This document shows positions 37,201-47,226 of a DNA stretch of 64,000 bases, piece by piece; position 1 is the stretch's first letter; each line of letters begins with the position of its first letter. A program made the position numbers and the translations under genes. The DNA is taken from NCBI GenBank assembly GCA_911728455.2, contig OU452219.1:25363211-25427210 (forward strand), read 5' to 3'. The stretch comes from Marthasterias glacialis. Lineage: Eukaryota; Echinodermata; Asteroidea; Forcipulatida; Asteriidae. The notes under the pieces were generated by a model, which saw only the letters and a program-made list of their open reading frames with translations, ran no database searches and was not told where the DNA came from.

Positions 37201-40200
37201 CCTGATGCTTCAATGAAAATCTTTGTTCTCTTGCCTTCATTTAGTGAGGGTTTCTTTGTGCCAGTGGTATTCTCAAAGAAAAATGATTCCGGCTGTTCCA
37301 AAAAATTATCTGGTCAGGTGGCACTGAACATTTTTGAAAACTGCTGCGCTAAGTGGCCAAGGTGAATGTTTTTATAGTGCTAAATGTGAAATCAAGCCCA
37401 GGTATTCTGAATGGCTTATGTGACTTGATATGTACGTCCAAACTTGAGTTTGTACATGGACTTAAAATTATGAAGTAAACAATATGAGATGTATACATCA
37501 ACATTTTGAAGGTACAATCTTTCAACTTCTCCTCCCCCCTGGACAGTATCCTCCATACTGGTGTGATAATAATGACAGGTTTGAACAGCCCCAAAGTTTC
37601 TAAGGGCATTTTTGTCTAAATATGCCAGAAATCTGCTGTAGAATCATTAATTTGTCATTAGTAGGGAGGACTTCCCTTGGCTATCCTGAGGGACCACAAT
37701 AAGGTAGATGATATGTACAGATAATAAAGCTTTGTCTCAACAAACTCTGTCAGGAGTCCAAATACTGATTTGCACCCTCAAATCTCCATCTACAAGGGAA
37801 CAGATCCTATTTCATTGTTCGGGCAAACATTTCCCTGCCACTACCTGCATGAAATATCCAATTTCATATGAAATGATGGCAGTTAATGACACCCACATTT
37901 CATCAAGCCTCTCTGATAAACCACAATCTGTTTATCTTTCCCTCGTGTCAAAACACTGGTCCTTTTCAAAAAGACAAACATCAACTGCTTTTTAACAAGC
38001 TTGACCCCATGGAAAAGTGCAGACATGGTTGTACTGGGGGAAAAAAAAGTCTGTCTGTCTGATCGATGCCGTCAAGAAGGAGCAGACACTATTGTATGTC
38101 ACACTTTGATTGTTTCACTTCAGTTGACTTTCTCTCCAGCCCATCATCCCATTCAACACAGTTTCTATGACTTGTTCAGATGTTGTGTTCATTTTACAAA
38201 AAGGTGAACAACCATTATTGAATAAAGCCTCTGCGTTTGATGTAATTCCTCAAAGAGTAATTCACAGACGAAGCCAGTTTCTCTGTTTTATTATCAATGG
38301 TAGTGTAATTGTTCTTGCTTGTTTGTCTTGTCTTTGGACTTTAAAGAAGGTTGGTGTACTTTCCTAAATTTCCTTGAACGCATCAGTTTTCACTTGTGAC
38401 CTTGTGGGTGTACTATTCAGGGATTACATGTAGATAGAAGAAAACAAAACATGCTGTTTTCTGATGGTCTGTGAATTGGCATCCGTTATTTGCGAGTACA
38501 TGTATGTAAAATATGTCATATGTATTTAATGTAATAGAATAATCAATCATGAAAGTAAACACATGGGATTGACTTTATAGCTGGGAAATATTAATGTAAT
38601 AAATATTGATTGATGTGGCTGACAATAAACACAGATTATTGTCGTTAATGTGTTTGCTCTGAATTGACGTTAAAACAAGTAATGTTATTGTATATAAATT
38701 CCCAATGGCGTGGACCTAAATTTCATTAAGTAGGCCTACATGTCAATTTAACCTCGAAATTTGTTTAACAGGGTTTTTATGTGATTGGAGAAGTCTTGTA
38801 TTATGTAAAAATTTTGTTTTTAATCCCCCAAAATTGTATTTTTCCTTACATTTTTAATAGCTAATTTGCATAACAGGTGTGACTAGGTGCTTAATGGAGG
38901 CGCTCTAAGGTCAAATTAAGTTTTTTGATGTACTCATTTTCCAATAGATAGAGTCCTTATAGAATGATTTAATCCCATTTTGATGAACAATTATAGGGTG
39001 CCAGACTTGCTGTATTATGAATAGACACACCCCCACCACCCTCCTCCTCAAGAGGTCATATAATAGAAATGCCTGGAAGCATGTATGCACCATTACACAA
39101 CTGTCAACCAATGAGGCGCCTGTAAGTTTAAGTTCTTTTATCCTCTTTTGGGGCGCTGGATACTTGTGATGCAAGGGGTCTGTTGTTTCAGACAGCCCCT
39201 GCCCTACCTAAAAAAAATAATTTACAAGGAAGCTGTGTAAATTTTGTCAACATGTCTCTTAGTATTAAATCATCCATTTACCACAATGCAAATGAATGTT
39301 GATGGCACTAAACTTTTACCTCCGCCCCTCTAAGTCCCCACGCCTTCTCTCCTCTCCTTTCCCCTCCCCTCCCTTCCCTTCCCCTCCCCATTGTCCACAG
39401 GATAGTGACAGTGGGTGTTTGGAAATTAAAGATTGACTTATTGTGTATAGTTCGAAGTATTTTGACCGCGTGAGGGTGTGTGTGAACCAAATTTACATGT
39501 TGCAAAACAAGTGAACTGCACTGTTTTTTTCAATTGATATTATTATTATTTATTTGGCCATTGATACAGAATATTACATACAGACAGTCAAAATAAGATA
39601 AAACAGTTATTGTGATGCAAGGAATTTAGCCATTGAAAGTGCCCTCTTAAGGAAAAAGTATGGTCAATTGTGTCGTTAGCAAATCTCATTATGTTTTGAA
39701 GCTGGGCCCAATTTTTATAGCTCTGTTTTAAATCAGAAAATATTGCTTTTATTGCTGCTAAGCAAAAATGAGCAGGATGCCAGTCACAGATGGTATATGT
39801 GACTTTGTGTTTCAGCTGGTACCTTATTCAGGTAAGCATAATTTTTTTGTGCCAAGCTACTTTTTGTGCTTAAGCAGCTTTTTGAAATTGGGCCCAGGTC
39901 ACAGCTGTCATATTGTTGTCATTATAAATCCATTCATATTGTGCTATAATCAAGAAGCGACAGCATTAATGAATGTGGGAAACAAGGGTAATGAACTAGA
40001 AGTTGAAAGCAAAATAAACACACACCCACACACAAAAAAACCCCACCCAAACAGCATACAAAATATTCATCCACTTGTATACTTCCTCAAAGATCAGGGC
40101 ACAAATGTCATGCTGGTGTCTTTATAAATCCCACCTATTTTCTGCTTTAACACAGACCTGGAAGGTCAAATTTGTGATGGATATGAAAAAAGGTTGATAA

Positions 40201-41550
40201 ACTGGAAGAAAAACAATAATTCCCCATAGAAACTTTTTACTTGTAGGTCTATCCGTCTGCCCAATCAAATAATGAATACATGTATAATATCAAACATTTC
40301 TTTATTCATACATGTAGATAAAAATAAAAGTAATATCAGCCAGCACTGGGTGGACAGGGCTGGCTGGCCGGGTAACTGATACAACCTGCCTGACTGCCTA
40401 GAACCTTGAAAAGAGGTTATACATTTCCATCTGTAGATCTGTCATTCATGTTTATAGTCGTTAAACCCCAATATACATTGACCTTTTCGTTTCACATTAA
40501 GTGCAGAATGCAACTGTCTATGTCTGGATTCTTTTTCGTCAGAACTGAGTCATGCTTCAATCATTAATGTCATACATGTATTCCCATTATGCACTCACCG
40601 AATAAATCCCAAAAGTTGTTTCTTTCAAGACAGGTGGGAAGATGATTTCCACCCAGCCTCAGTTTGGTGACATTGATTTAATTGAGAGAAGGGAAAAAAG
40701 GGAAAGATGGCTTCCCATGTATGTGTACATGTACATCTCTGGTGAAAAATGTGTGTATTTATGAACCTACTCCATATGGAATGCAGGTTGCAGTATGTAC
40801 GGTAATTTTAGCCAGAGGAGTGGCTGTGTCCTTTAACATCCCGCTCTAAAAAAACCCAACCCAAAACTCACAAATAGTACTCTTTACACTCAATGCAAAA
40901 ATTAACATGATCTGTTATAATGGTTGCAGTACCCGCTACTCATAGAATTCAAACTGCCTCTAGCTATCGGGCAATCTTGGTGGTCTAGTTGGTACATGTA
41001 AGACATCTGCTCTAGAATGGAGGGGTCGTGGGTTCGAATCCCACCCGAGGAATATGCCTGTGAATTTTTTCAAAGGACTCAGGAAAGTACGGAGTAAACA
41101 GTGCTTAACACACATCGGTGTATGGGTAAAAAAAAAAAAAAAAAAAACGAAAAACAAAACAAATACCTTAATATTCTTTATACCCGATGCAAAAATTAAC
41201 ATGTTATCCTGCTCTGAATCATTCACATTAATGTAAAAGCATTGTGAAATCATAAATTTAAAATGGAGTTTGGCGAAGAAACAAAAGTTGAGCTCAGATT
41301 AACTTGCCTAAGATTTTTGTTGCATTTTAAAGACAGAAAGTGCCCAAAGCCTAGGGAGACCATAAGTGGAATCTTCCAAAGTCCCAAGCTTTATATACTT
41401 AAGAAATTATTTTATTGAATTTTGGATATATATTTTTGTACTTAATTCCAGAATAAATTTACATTTGGAGGTCACTTCTGTCTGGTGTTTGAGTTGCTTC
41501 ATCCCGAGCCACTTCACCAGTATTTCAAGCCTATCTCCCAGGGACCTAAG
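28185..41550 (+). CDS. DYRK/HIPK-like CMGC protein kinase, 5' part (six exons, residues 1-188, continues beyond 41550)
   Basis: The coding sequence joins 28185-28252, 29834-29958, 30813-30863, 32069-32220, 34567-34635 and 41452-41550. All five introns are GT-AG and every phase matches, which argues for a live gene. The protein has an N-terminal extension (1-82) rich in polar residues. The kinase N-lobe follows: RYHFIRILGKG at 88-98, the VAIK lysine at K120, a helix C-like stretch at 130-141 (GYQESNNVERLN; E133 is the likely helix C Glu), ADPQDF..TVRLL at 143-155, and the hinge HFCLVFELL at 163-171. The order and the CLVFELL hinge are typical of DYRK, HIPK and PRP4 kinases, which phosphorylate Ser/Thr and often autophosphorylate on Tyr. 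The glycine loop is unusual: it reads GKGCSATL, so the third Gly is Ala and the usual Val is Leu. The C-lobe with the catalytic HxD and DFG motifs is not in the window. The branch of the family is inferred, and I do not recognise a specific orthologue. Confidence 0.82.
28253..29833 (+). other. Kinase intron 1
   Basis: A 1581-bp GT-AG intron (GTAAGT...CTCCAG). It contains one CAGGCCTGATAC family copy at 29286-29471 and nothing else recognised. Confidence 0.75.
29286..29471 (+). mobile_element. CAGGCCTGATAC family MITE in intron 1
   Basis: The left end CAGGCCTCGATCTTAAG and the inverted right end CAAGGCCTTGATCTTAA are matching TIRs. The interior has GGGCATTCTGGCCAAG and GAAGGGCATG blocks. 186 bp, non-coding. 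Confidence 0.65.
29834..29958 (+). CDS. Kinase exon 2 (residues 23-64, plus 1 base)
   Basis: The acceptor is TTTTTGACTCCAG and the donor is GATG|GTAAGT. The open frame reads SSTFSRIQPPALHRISYLTG and continues through GLAELYEHIQ to NAD. The other two frames contain stops. This segment precedes the kinase domain. It has a mixed, partly amphipathic composition and no domain I recognise. Confidence 0.83.
29959..30812 (+). other. Kinase intron 2
   Basis: An 854-bp GT-AG intron (GTAAGT...CTGCAG). AT-rich; nothing else seen. Confidence 0.65.
30813..30863 (+). CDS. Kinase exon 3 (51 bp, residues 65-81, plus 1 base)
   Basis: A short exon with acceptor TTTCCTCCTGCAG and donor CAAG|GTGAAT. In the required phase it reads E-ASCFTDEKGSFCPTEQ. 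It is supported by phase agreement on both sides; its small size makes it the least certain exon. Skipping it would also keep the frame, since 51 is a multiple of 3, so it could be an alternative cassette. Confidence 0.68.
30864..32068 (+). other. Kinase intron 3, with a CpG-rich stretch
   Basis: A 1205-bp intron (GTGAAT...CTCAG). The part 31070-31330 is rich in TTGCG/GCATTGCG words and CpG, unlike the rest, and may be an old DNA transposon; no TIRs could be aligned. Confidence 0.55.
32069..32220 (+). CDS. Kinase exon 4: glycine loop and VAIK lysine (residues 82-132)
   Basis: The acceptor is TTTTTTCTCCTCAG and the donor is CAG|GTACTA. It encodes residues 82-132 and carries the start of the kinase domain, with RYHFIRILGKGCSATLIEA at 88-106 and HVAIKVL at 116-122. 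This is the exon that identifies the gene as a protein kinase. Confidence 0.9.
32221..34566 (+). other. Kinase intron 4
   Basis: A 2346-bp intron (GTACTA...TTTCAG). The stretch 33600-33760 (CTCTTAATTAGCTACAG, GATGAATTGACGTGCAATG) looks regulatory by composition; this is a weak inference. Confidence 0.6.
34567..34635 (+). CDS. Kinase exon 5: helix C region (residues 133-155)
   Basis: A 69-bp exon in phase 0/0, with acceptor TTGATTTCAG and donor CTTG|GTGAGT. It encodes ESNNVERLNCADPQDFSGTV followed by RLL. The pattern E..N...RLN..DP.D....VRLL corresponds to helix C and strand 4 of PRP4/HIPK-type kinases, as I know them. Confidence 0.87.
35010..35053 (+). repeat. Short tandem CTGTACAC.TTTAC units
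   Basis: CTGTACACATCTACC, CTGTACACTTTTACT and CTGTACACTTTTACC follow one another (period 15-16 bp). Confidence 0.75.
38460..38720. promoter_or_regulatory. Candidate intronic regulatory block
   Basis: Dense in homeodomain/TALE-type words: AATCAATCATGAAAG, AATATTGATTGATGTGG, TCGTTAATGTG and GAATTGACG. Nothing but composition supports this call. Confidence 0.22.
40969..41208 (+). mobile_element. tRNA-derived SINE (family A), full-length
   Basis: The tRNA-like head has a perfect A box, TGGTCTAGTTGG (40981-40992), and a perfect B box, GGTTCGAATCC (41031-41041). The body follows (GGACTCAGGAAAGTACGGAG, ACACATCGGTGTATGGG), then A19 and a 3' block ending ATGCAAAAATTAACATG. The same 3' block also occurs just upstream at 40880-40912, so a second truncated copy precedes it. 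A minus-strand frame reading GWDSNPRPLHS here is a SINE translation. Confidence 0.88.
41452..41550 (+). CDS. Kinase exon 6: strand 5 and hinge (residues 156-188)
   Basis: A 99-bp exon in phase 0/0, with acceptor TACTTAATTCCAG and donor CCTAAG|GTATTT. It encodes NKFTFGGHFCLVFELLHPEP, then LHQYFKPISQGPK. HFCLVFELL is the classic strand 5/hinge of DYRK- and HIPK-type kinases. It joins directly to VRLL of exon 5, giving the expected VRLL-N-KFTF junction. It is separated from exon 5 by a 6.8-kb intron. Confidence 0.87.
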
Positions 41551-41949
41551 GTATTTAGATTTATTTCACTTAATCTTTCTTCCACTGCTCTGGTTATTTT
41601 TAACCTTGTTCGACTTGATGGAATAATATGCATTTCATAAGAAGGTAAGCATGCGTAGATATAAAGAGGTTCATCTGAGCCAATGTTTAAACCCAAACCA
41701 CTGCAGAAGGTTTTTCTTTGAATTTTTTATCTGCTGCTTACATTGTTCTCCATGCGCTGTTACCTCCTTGTGGTGGAGAGGCTGGTGTGTTTCAGTGACC
41801 CTGAAAGCTATGCTGATAGGGGCAATGCTCCTGGTAGGTTCAACTATGTCCAGCAGGTACCAGTTAAGGGGCCAGACAAAACTCAGCACCTGATCCTCCA
41901 GGTTGGGGGTTGGGCGTAGTGCCTTATGTCCCACTGGGGACGTAGAGGA

Positions 41950-42687
41950 TTAAAGGTCGTGTGTTACGAAATCGCATTGATGTAATACAATCGCAAATTT
42001 GCAAAGTGTGAAATCAATCCATGGGATGAAATCGCCACTGACCCGCGTTATAAACAACCGGGATCAAGACCTCCTCCAAAAATCGCATCCCTGTTTAGAA
42101 ACACAGAGATCAGTCGTGTGAAACGACGCTCGGCATGCCTACCAAGGTCTCAAGCGATCACACATATCACGCATGCGTACACAGACCCACGCCATCACTG
42201 GGAGTGAGTAAAGTTGTTTGTTTGTTCGTCGCAAAGGTATCATCAAAATGGCGTCGGTAGAAGAAATCAAGTTTTCATGTATTGTCGTACGACCACAGTG
42301 TTTTGACCGTTTCTTACCACCTCCGGTTTGCTTTGAGGTGGTATTTATACTTCTTTCCATTGCTGAAAGAAAAGTTTCTGAGATGTGCATCTTCGGTTTG
42401 TAATGCAGAAAAAACAGAAATGACGCGCAAAGGAAGTAATTGGTAACCTAATCGCAATTACGTTGCATTAAACTGGACATTGGCAGAGTACCAGTGATTT
42501 GATAAATAAACAATTATGACCTTTGACCCAGTACAGTGGCGATCTCACGAAAACGATGGATGTTGGGAACGCAATGTATGTGATCGTGTGAATGTTTGTC
42601 ATGATATCGCACACAACCTTTGGGACAGACCACTGGCGCCCAAAATGAGGAACGTTAGTTTTTGATTCTCGTGTGCAAGGGGCTTAA
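41950..42687. mobile_element. Candidate DNA transposon flanked by TTAA
   Basis: A CpG-rich 730-bp segment lies between TTAA at 41950-41953 and TTAA at 42684-42687. Its ends are weakly inverted (..ACGAAATC against ..CACGAGAATC). Subterminal words are inverted too: ATCGCCACT near 42030 and AGTGGCGAT near 42535. A short frame starting MASVEEIKFS lies within. TTAA targets fit piggyBac or Kolobok and TTA fits Harbinger; none is shown. Confidence 0.4.
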
Positions 42688-45600
42688 GATGAAGTAAGCT
42701 TATTGTTTACTTCCCTGTAAAAGGTATAATGCTTAAACATCGTGGCTTTATAGGGTTATTGAGATTTTCAATAAACGATTGGTCGTGAGCATCGGTTGGT
42801 CAATTGTTGCCTGAAAGTCTTTTAGCAAGACTAAAGTGTATATTGCTTTCACCCCTTGTAAATTACCTTCTGTGAAAGTCGTCTTATTGTACAGCTCACT
42901 GTGGTCAAGAGCGGTTTAAATGCTAATTCACACCATTGCGTTTGTTTGTCTCGCACAGACAAGGCAAAAAGGCAGAAAAGAGTTGTGTACCAGAGGTCTA
43001 GACATTTGCCCACAAAATCAATTACTGTCATATTTTCTGTATCAGAACCTTTATGCAGTAATAAACAATTTTTTGATCAATCTGGTTTTATAGGTAACTG
43101 CAGTTCTGGAATTTCATCTTTGTGCGACATTTTAATTGTGCAAAAGGAACTTCGATTGAAAATCTCAGAGTCTATGGGAAACTTTTGAAGTAACTGGAAA
43201 ATTTGTTCGCATTTTGGAAGGAAAAGCACTTGGAAGTCCAAGTGAAAGACTGGCCCTCATACACTGAGTTTATAACTGATCCTATAGCATTGCACTTGTG
43301 GGGTTGTGTATTCCAATTAGCAGGTGTCACCGTACACTTGCCAATTGACATGATTGAGCCTGCATATTTGCACACACACAAGTTCTCTCAGAGAAATAAG
43401 CCCACCTCAGTTCATCTTAAATGTAATGCATATTTGCGGGTAGAATAGTCGACGGGTGAGTGCAGTAATCACTCCATGAAACAGATACGCTTAAGTGGAA
43501 CCACCAACATCCACATGTAGTTTTTTTTTTTTTTTGTGACGAAACACTCCCAAGGCGATCCAGTATTAAAACAACTTACGTAAGTGGAGTTTTTGGCTCC
43601 TCACGCCAACCTTGATAGTGAATGGCCATCATTATCCAGTCTCTAGTACGTGACCATTGATTGGTCTTGAATTAGCCTGGCCCTGACCTAGCCCCTTGGA
43701 TGCTAAGGGGGAGGAGCTGAAGCCAAATTCCCAGGACAGTGCATGATTGCCGTTGCCTGGGTGAACACTGTGTTTTCTGGGACCCTGGGTTGACGCGGTG
43801 GGACGTAAGAGGTTTAAGAGATGGAGTCTTGTCATGGTGTTGTGACGAGCCAAAGTTTTTATATATATTTTTTTATATCGATCAGAAACTAATTGGAAAA
43901 TCACATAAACCATGTTTGCGAAGTAACTCAGGTAAAGCTATTAAAAATGTATTTAACCAGGGAAGTTAAACACTTTAAAGTACTCTAAGACACTAGGCTG
44001 TGTGTATGTGTAATTTACCAAATGTCTGTACTTAACTATCGAAATACCATCTGGTCTATATGAATACAACGGTCAGGTCCCATTGGCTGCTTTTTTTTTT
44101 TGAGACATGGATAACTTTTTCTACAAGACAGACACTTCACTATTGTGAGCACATAAAACCATTAGATGCTCCTTAAGAAAATTGATCCACAGTCCCACCT
44201 GAGATGGAATAATCTTTCAAATGTATTTCTTGGAGTACCTGGTCTCATTAGAGAGAAAAGCCTGGCTGTAAGATTCCCCCATTTTTTAGTATTGCCAGGG
44301 GACGGAATGATCAAATTAAATAGCGGGTACCGGTAAATCATTCCTCAGGGTTTTATAGCTGGCATTCTCTTTTTAAAAGATCGCAAAACAGCATCAACAT
44401 GATTTTTTTCCCTCTCTCTTTTTATGATGCCTGCAATTCCTAAGTGCACTTGCAGACACCGATTTACTGCTGAAAATGAGGAAAACTTTCCAGAGACCAA
44501 AATCTTAAGAAGCCTGCGAGGTATGTTGTCCTGTTGCTGGTGCATCTTCAGATGGAATTATTCAGTAAAATCTAATAAGGTGAACATTGAGATATGAACG
44601 GAACCAGCTGTAGCACTGTTATGATTTGGTCGGTCTTGGAATGAATGCTTGAGATAATGTGGGTGGGGGTGTCTGCACTAATTGATGGCGGGAAATTGTG
44701 TTACATGATGTCGGGCACTATTACTTTAAGGCACTAATAACGGAATGGTTAAATCCCAACTAAACAAATGCGTTTACATTGGTTCTGAAAGTCCCTCTCT
44801 CACCCAGAAAAGAATTAACAGAGAAAAGATTTACAAAAAAATTTAAAGAGAGAACAATGTTTACTACAGACAAAAGAACACATATAAAAAAACTTTAACA
44901 AATAAATAAAATTAACACAAGTTCATAATTTTTTCTTGTAATCAATGGATAACCAAGAAAATTAAGTGCACAAGATGAGTTAAGAAAGTAAATAAAAGGA
45001 TAAAATAATATATTTATAAGCTATAAAAATTTGCCCAATTGAGTTTACAATAGTTGATTAATAGCATGACATAAAATAACAAAGATAAAATAATAGTGTA
45101 AGATAAAAAAGCTTGCCCAGTTCATTTTACTACAGTTAATTAGTCCGAAAAAGCAACCAAATCAAAAGATTTAACCAAATGTGCATCCTAAACATTCTTA
45201 AAGGGGCTGTGTTGTCATGGTTATAGCAGTAAATGGAATAACCCATTTGACCGCGAGTTCCTCTTTCCATGTACAGCCACAGGCTTGCTATAATCATATC
45301 GACACAGCCTCTTTAATACATTTCATGTCTCTCACCAAATATTTTTCACCTTGTGAGGCATAGGCCTTACTCTTGTGAAACTCAAATATTTTATTAATTT
45401 TTCTTATTTAGCTGCTCACTGGGGCATTCTTTGCATATAGTCACTGATCTTGGCCTAAAACTTGACATTATTATTATGGAAGTTGATTATTAATACAACT
45501 CATTTATAAAATACATCCCCACCCTTCCCCTAAACGTAAAGTAGAAATAAATAAATAAATCAAATGAAATGTAAAGTAGAATGACAAAAAAGAAAAAAGA

Positions 45601-46977
45601 AAAGAAAGAAATTTAGTCTTAAATGGAGCGATTGTGATGATTAAACTTTTGGGAGCTGTTCAGCAGATTGGAAAGGCACTCTAGCAGTAATAACATTACT
45701 CTGCTTGACTGCATGTTATATTACTACCTGTCCGAGCCACCCCAATCCACAAGACAGAAGACGTTTCAAATTACACCGACCTGAAACGGGCCGCCAAAGA
45801 GGCAATTTCCCTGATTTGCTCCGCGCAAGCGAGCGACGTGTACTTTACCTCGTCACAGCGCGTTCAGCTATGAGGCTAACTAAATGACTCTTTGTGTTCA
45901 CTTTCCATCAGTGAGGTACAGTAGATAAAAGAAGATTCCTCACTTGTAGAATTAGAATGGAGTGGGAAGAAGGCCCTGTAGCTAAGAGGTATCAGTTTAC
46001 ATAGTCATTACTAAAAAAAAAAAGTAAGAGTATGAATTTTTTTTTTTTTTTTTTGTCTCGGTGCTTTTTGTTTTTTATGTCATTTCACGATGTCGCTCGT
46101 AGAGATAAGTTTTTTTTTTCCGGGGCTGTTTTGGTTTTGATTGATTACAAAGTTGGGGAGATTGTCACGTTCAGCAATTGTCAGGAGGTGATACAACTGC
46201 TTAATGAAATTGGATGGAAACCGGCTCCAGGGGAGAGAGTCCGTTTTCATTTAGTCAAAGAATTCAAAATTTGAAGTCAATTGCTCATATTTAGGCATCA
46301 AATGTGTAGTGTGAATCTTTGAGTTTCATGTTTGTTTTTTTTAAACAGTGAAATACTTTCCCAAGTGCAAGTGGTTTAGGGCTGTGCAAAATATTGTAGG
46401 GATTCAGGAACAACTTAAGTTTTATTGAAGCATGGCAACTAGAAATATTTGTTTGTTACTATTTTATTATTTCCTGTATGTACTCGTTTGTGCAAATTGG
46501 AGTAATCCAATGTGTGATTTTTTTTTTTTTTGTCAAACAAAAAAAGGGGAAAAAATTAAGTTTTTAAACCGTGTTCAACCTAACTTGTGCCAAAGGGGGA
46601 TGGGAACTGAGTGTACCATGACAATGGCAATATCTTCTTGAGCGTACTTCCAATGAAGCCTGGTAAATGCTTTGCAGCAGTGGTAAGGAGAAGCTACTGT
46701 GTTGTTGTTTTTGTTGTTAATGTTCTTCTTGTTGTAGCTTCTTATACAGCTTAAATAAGTGTGTTGCCTGTGCGGGCTACATGCATTGAACTTGCTCTAT
46801 GATACTGAGACAAGACAGTTTTCCTGTGGAGATAAGCGGCTATATGAGAAGTGTCAAAATGTATTATTTCAAAGAGCACTGGAAGGCAAAAAATCAGAGG
46901 TGCAGTTGCAACTACCTCCAATACCTCTACTGAGTTGACTCATACTTGACCCCTTAAATCCTGGAAAACTTTGTCAA
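42688..46977. other. Intronic, no gene confirmed
   Basis: Holds T13-T16 runs (43521, 46037), a splice-bracketed 65-bp frame at 44456-44520 (see findings), a regulatory-looking block at 44560-44790, and a CpG-richer patch at 45720-45880. The 80-codon frame at 46032-46274 starts in a poly-T run and has no domain. Confidence 0.35.
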
Positions 46978-47226
46978 CCATTTCACACTATAGCTAACCC
47001 TAGAAAACTTCAGGGAATAATCCATTTACTGGGGAAATAGCCACTCCTGCTTGGGAGTAGGGTTAAGCGAGACAACCCTGTGGGTAGCATACTGAGTGTT
47101 CATTTTCCCCAGGAAAGTTGCATCTACTGTGAATCAAACATAGGGTGCTGGTGAGGTTAAAATTCCCCAGAAATTTCCTGGGGTTTTAGTTCCTAGGAAT
47201 TGTCTCTATAATATGGAAAGGGCTTT
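46978..47226. mobile_element. Possible worn TIR element
   Basis: The left part CCATTTCACACTATAG and the inverted right part CCTTTCCATATTATAG are similar. Several CCCCAG/CTGGGG words recur inverted inside. Decay prevents firm boundaries. Confidence 0.25.

Larger units (their letters stand above)
34636..41451 (+). other. Kinase intron 5
   Basis: A 6816-bp intron (GTGAGT...TTCCAG). It contains a G13 run (36374-36386), a pyrimidine-rich stretch (39330-39390), a regulatory-looking block at 38460-38720 and a full SINE at 40969. Confidence 0.65.

Noticed and set aside
40960..41253. Minus-strand frame containing GWDSNPRPLHS
   Set aside because: It is a translation of the SINE tRNA-like head, a common false protein; the same happens at 54534-54737 and 12302-12589.
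43640..43740. GAGGAGCTGAAGCC, resembling a kinase DLKP codon string
   Set aside because: Reads EELKPNSQ with no HxD before it and a stop soon after; not a catalytic loop.
46032..46274. 80-codon frame with GEIVTFSNCQEVIQLLNEIG
   Set aside because: Begins in a poly-T run with no acceptor in phase and no recognisable family; too weak to call.
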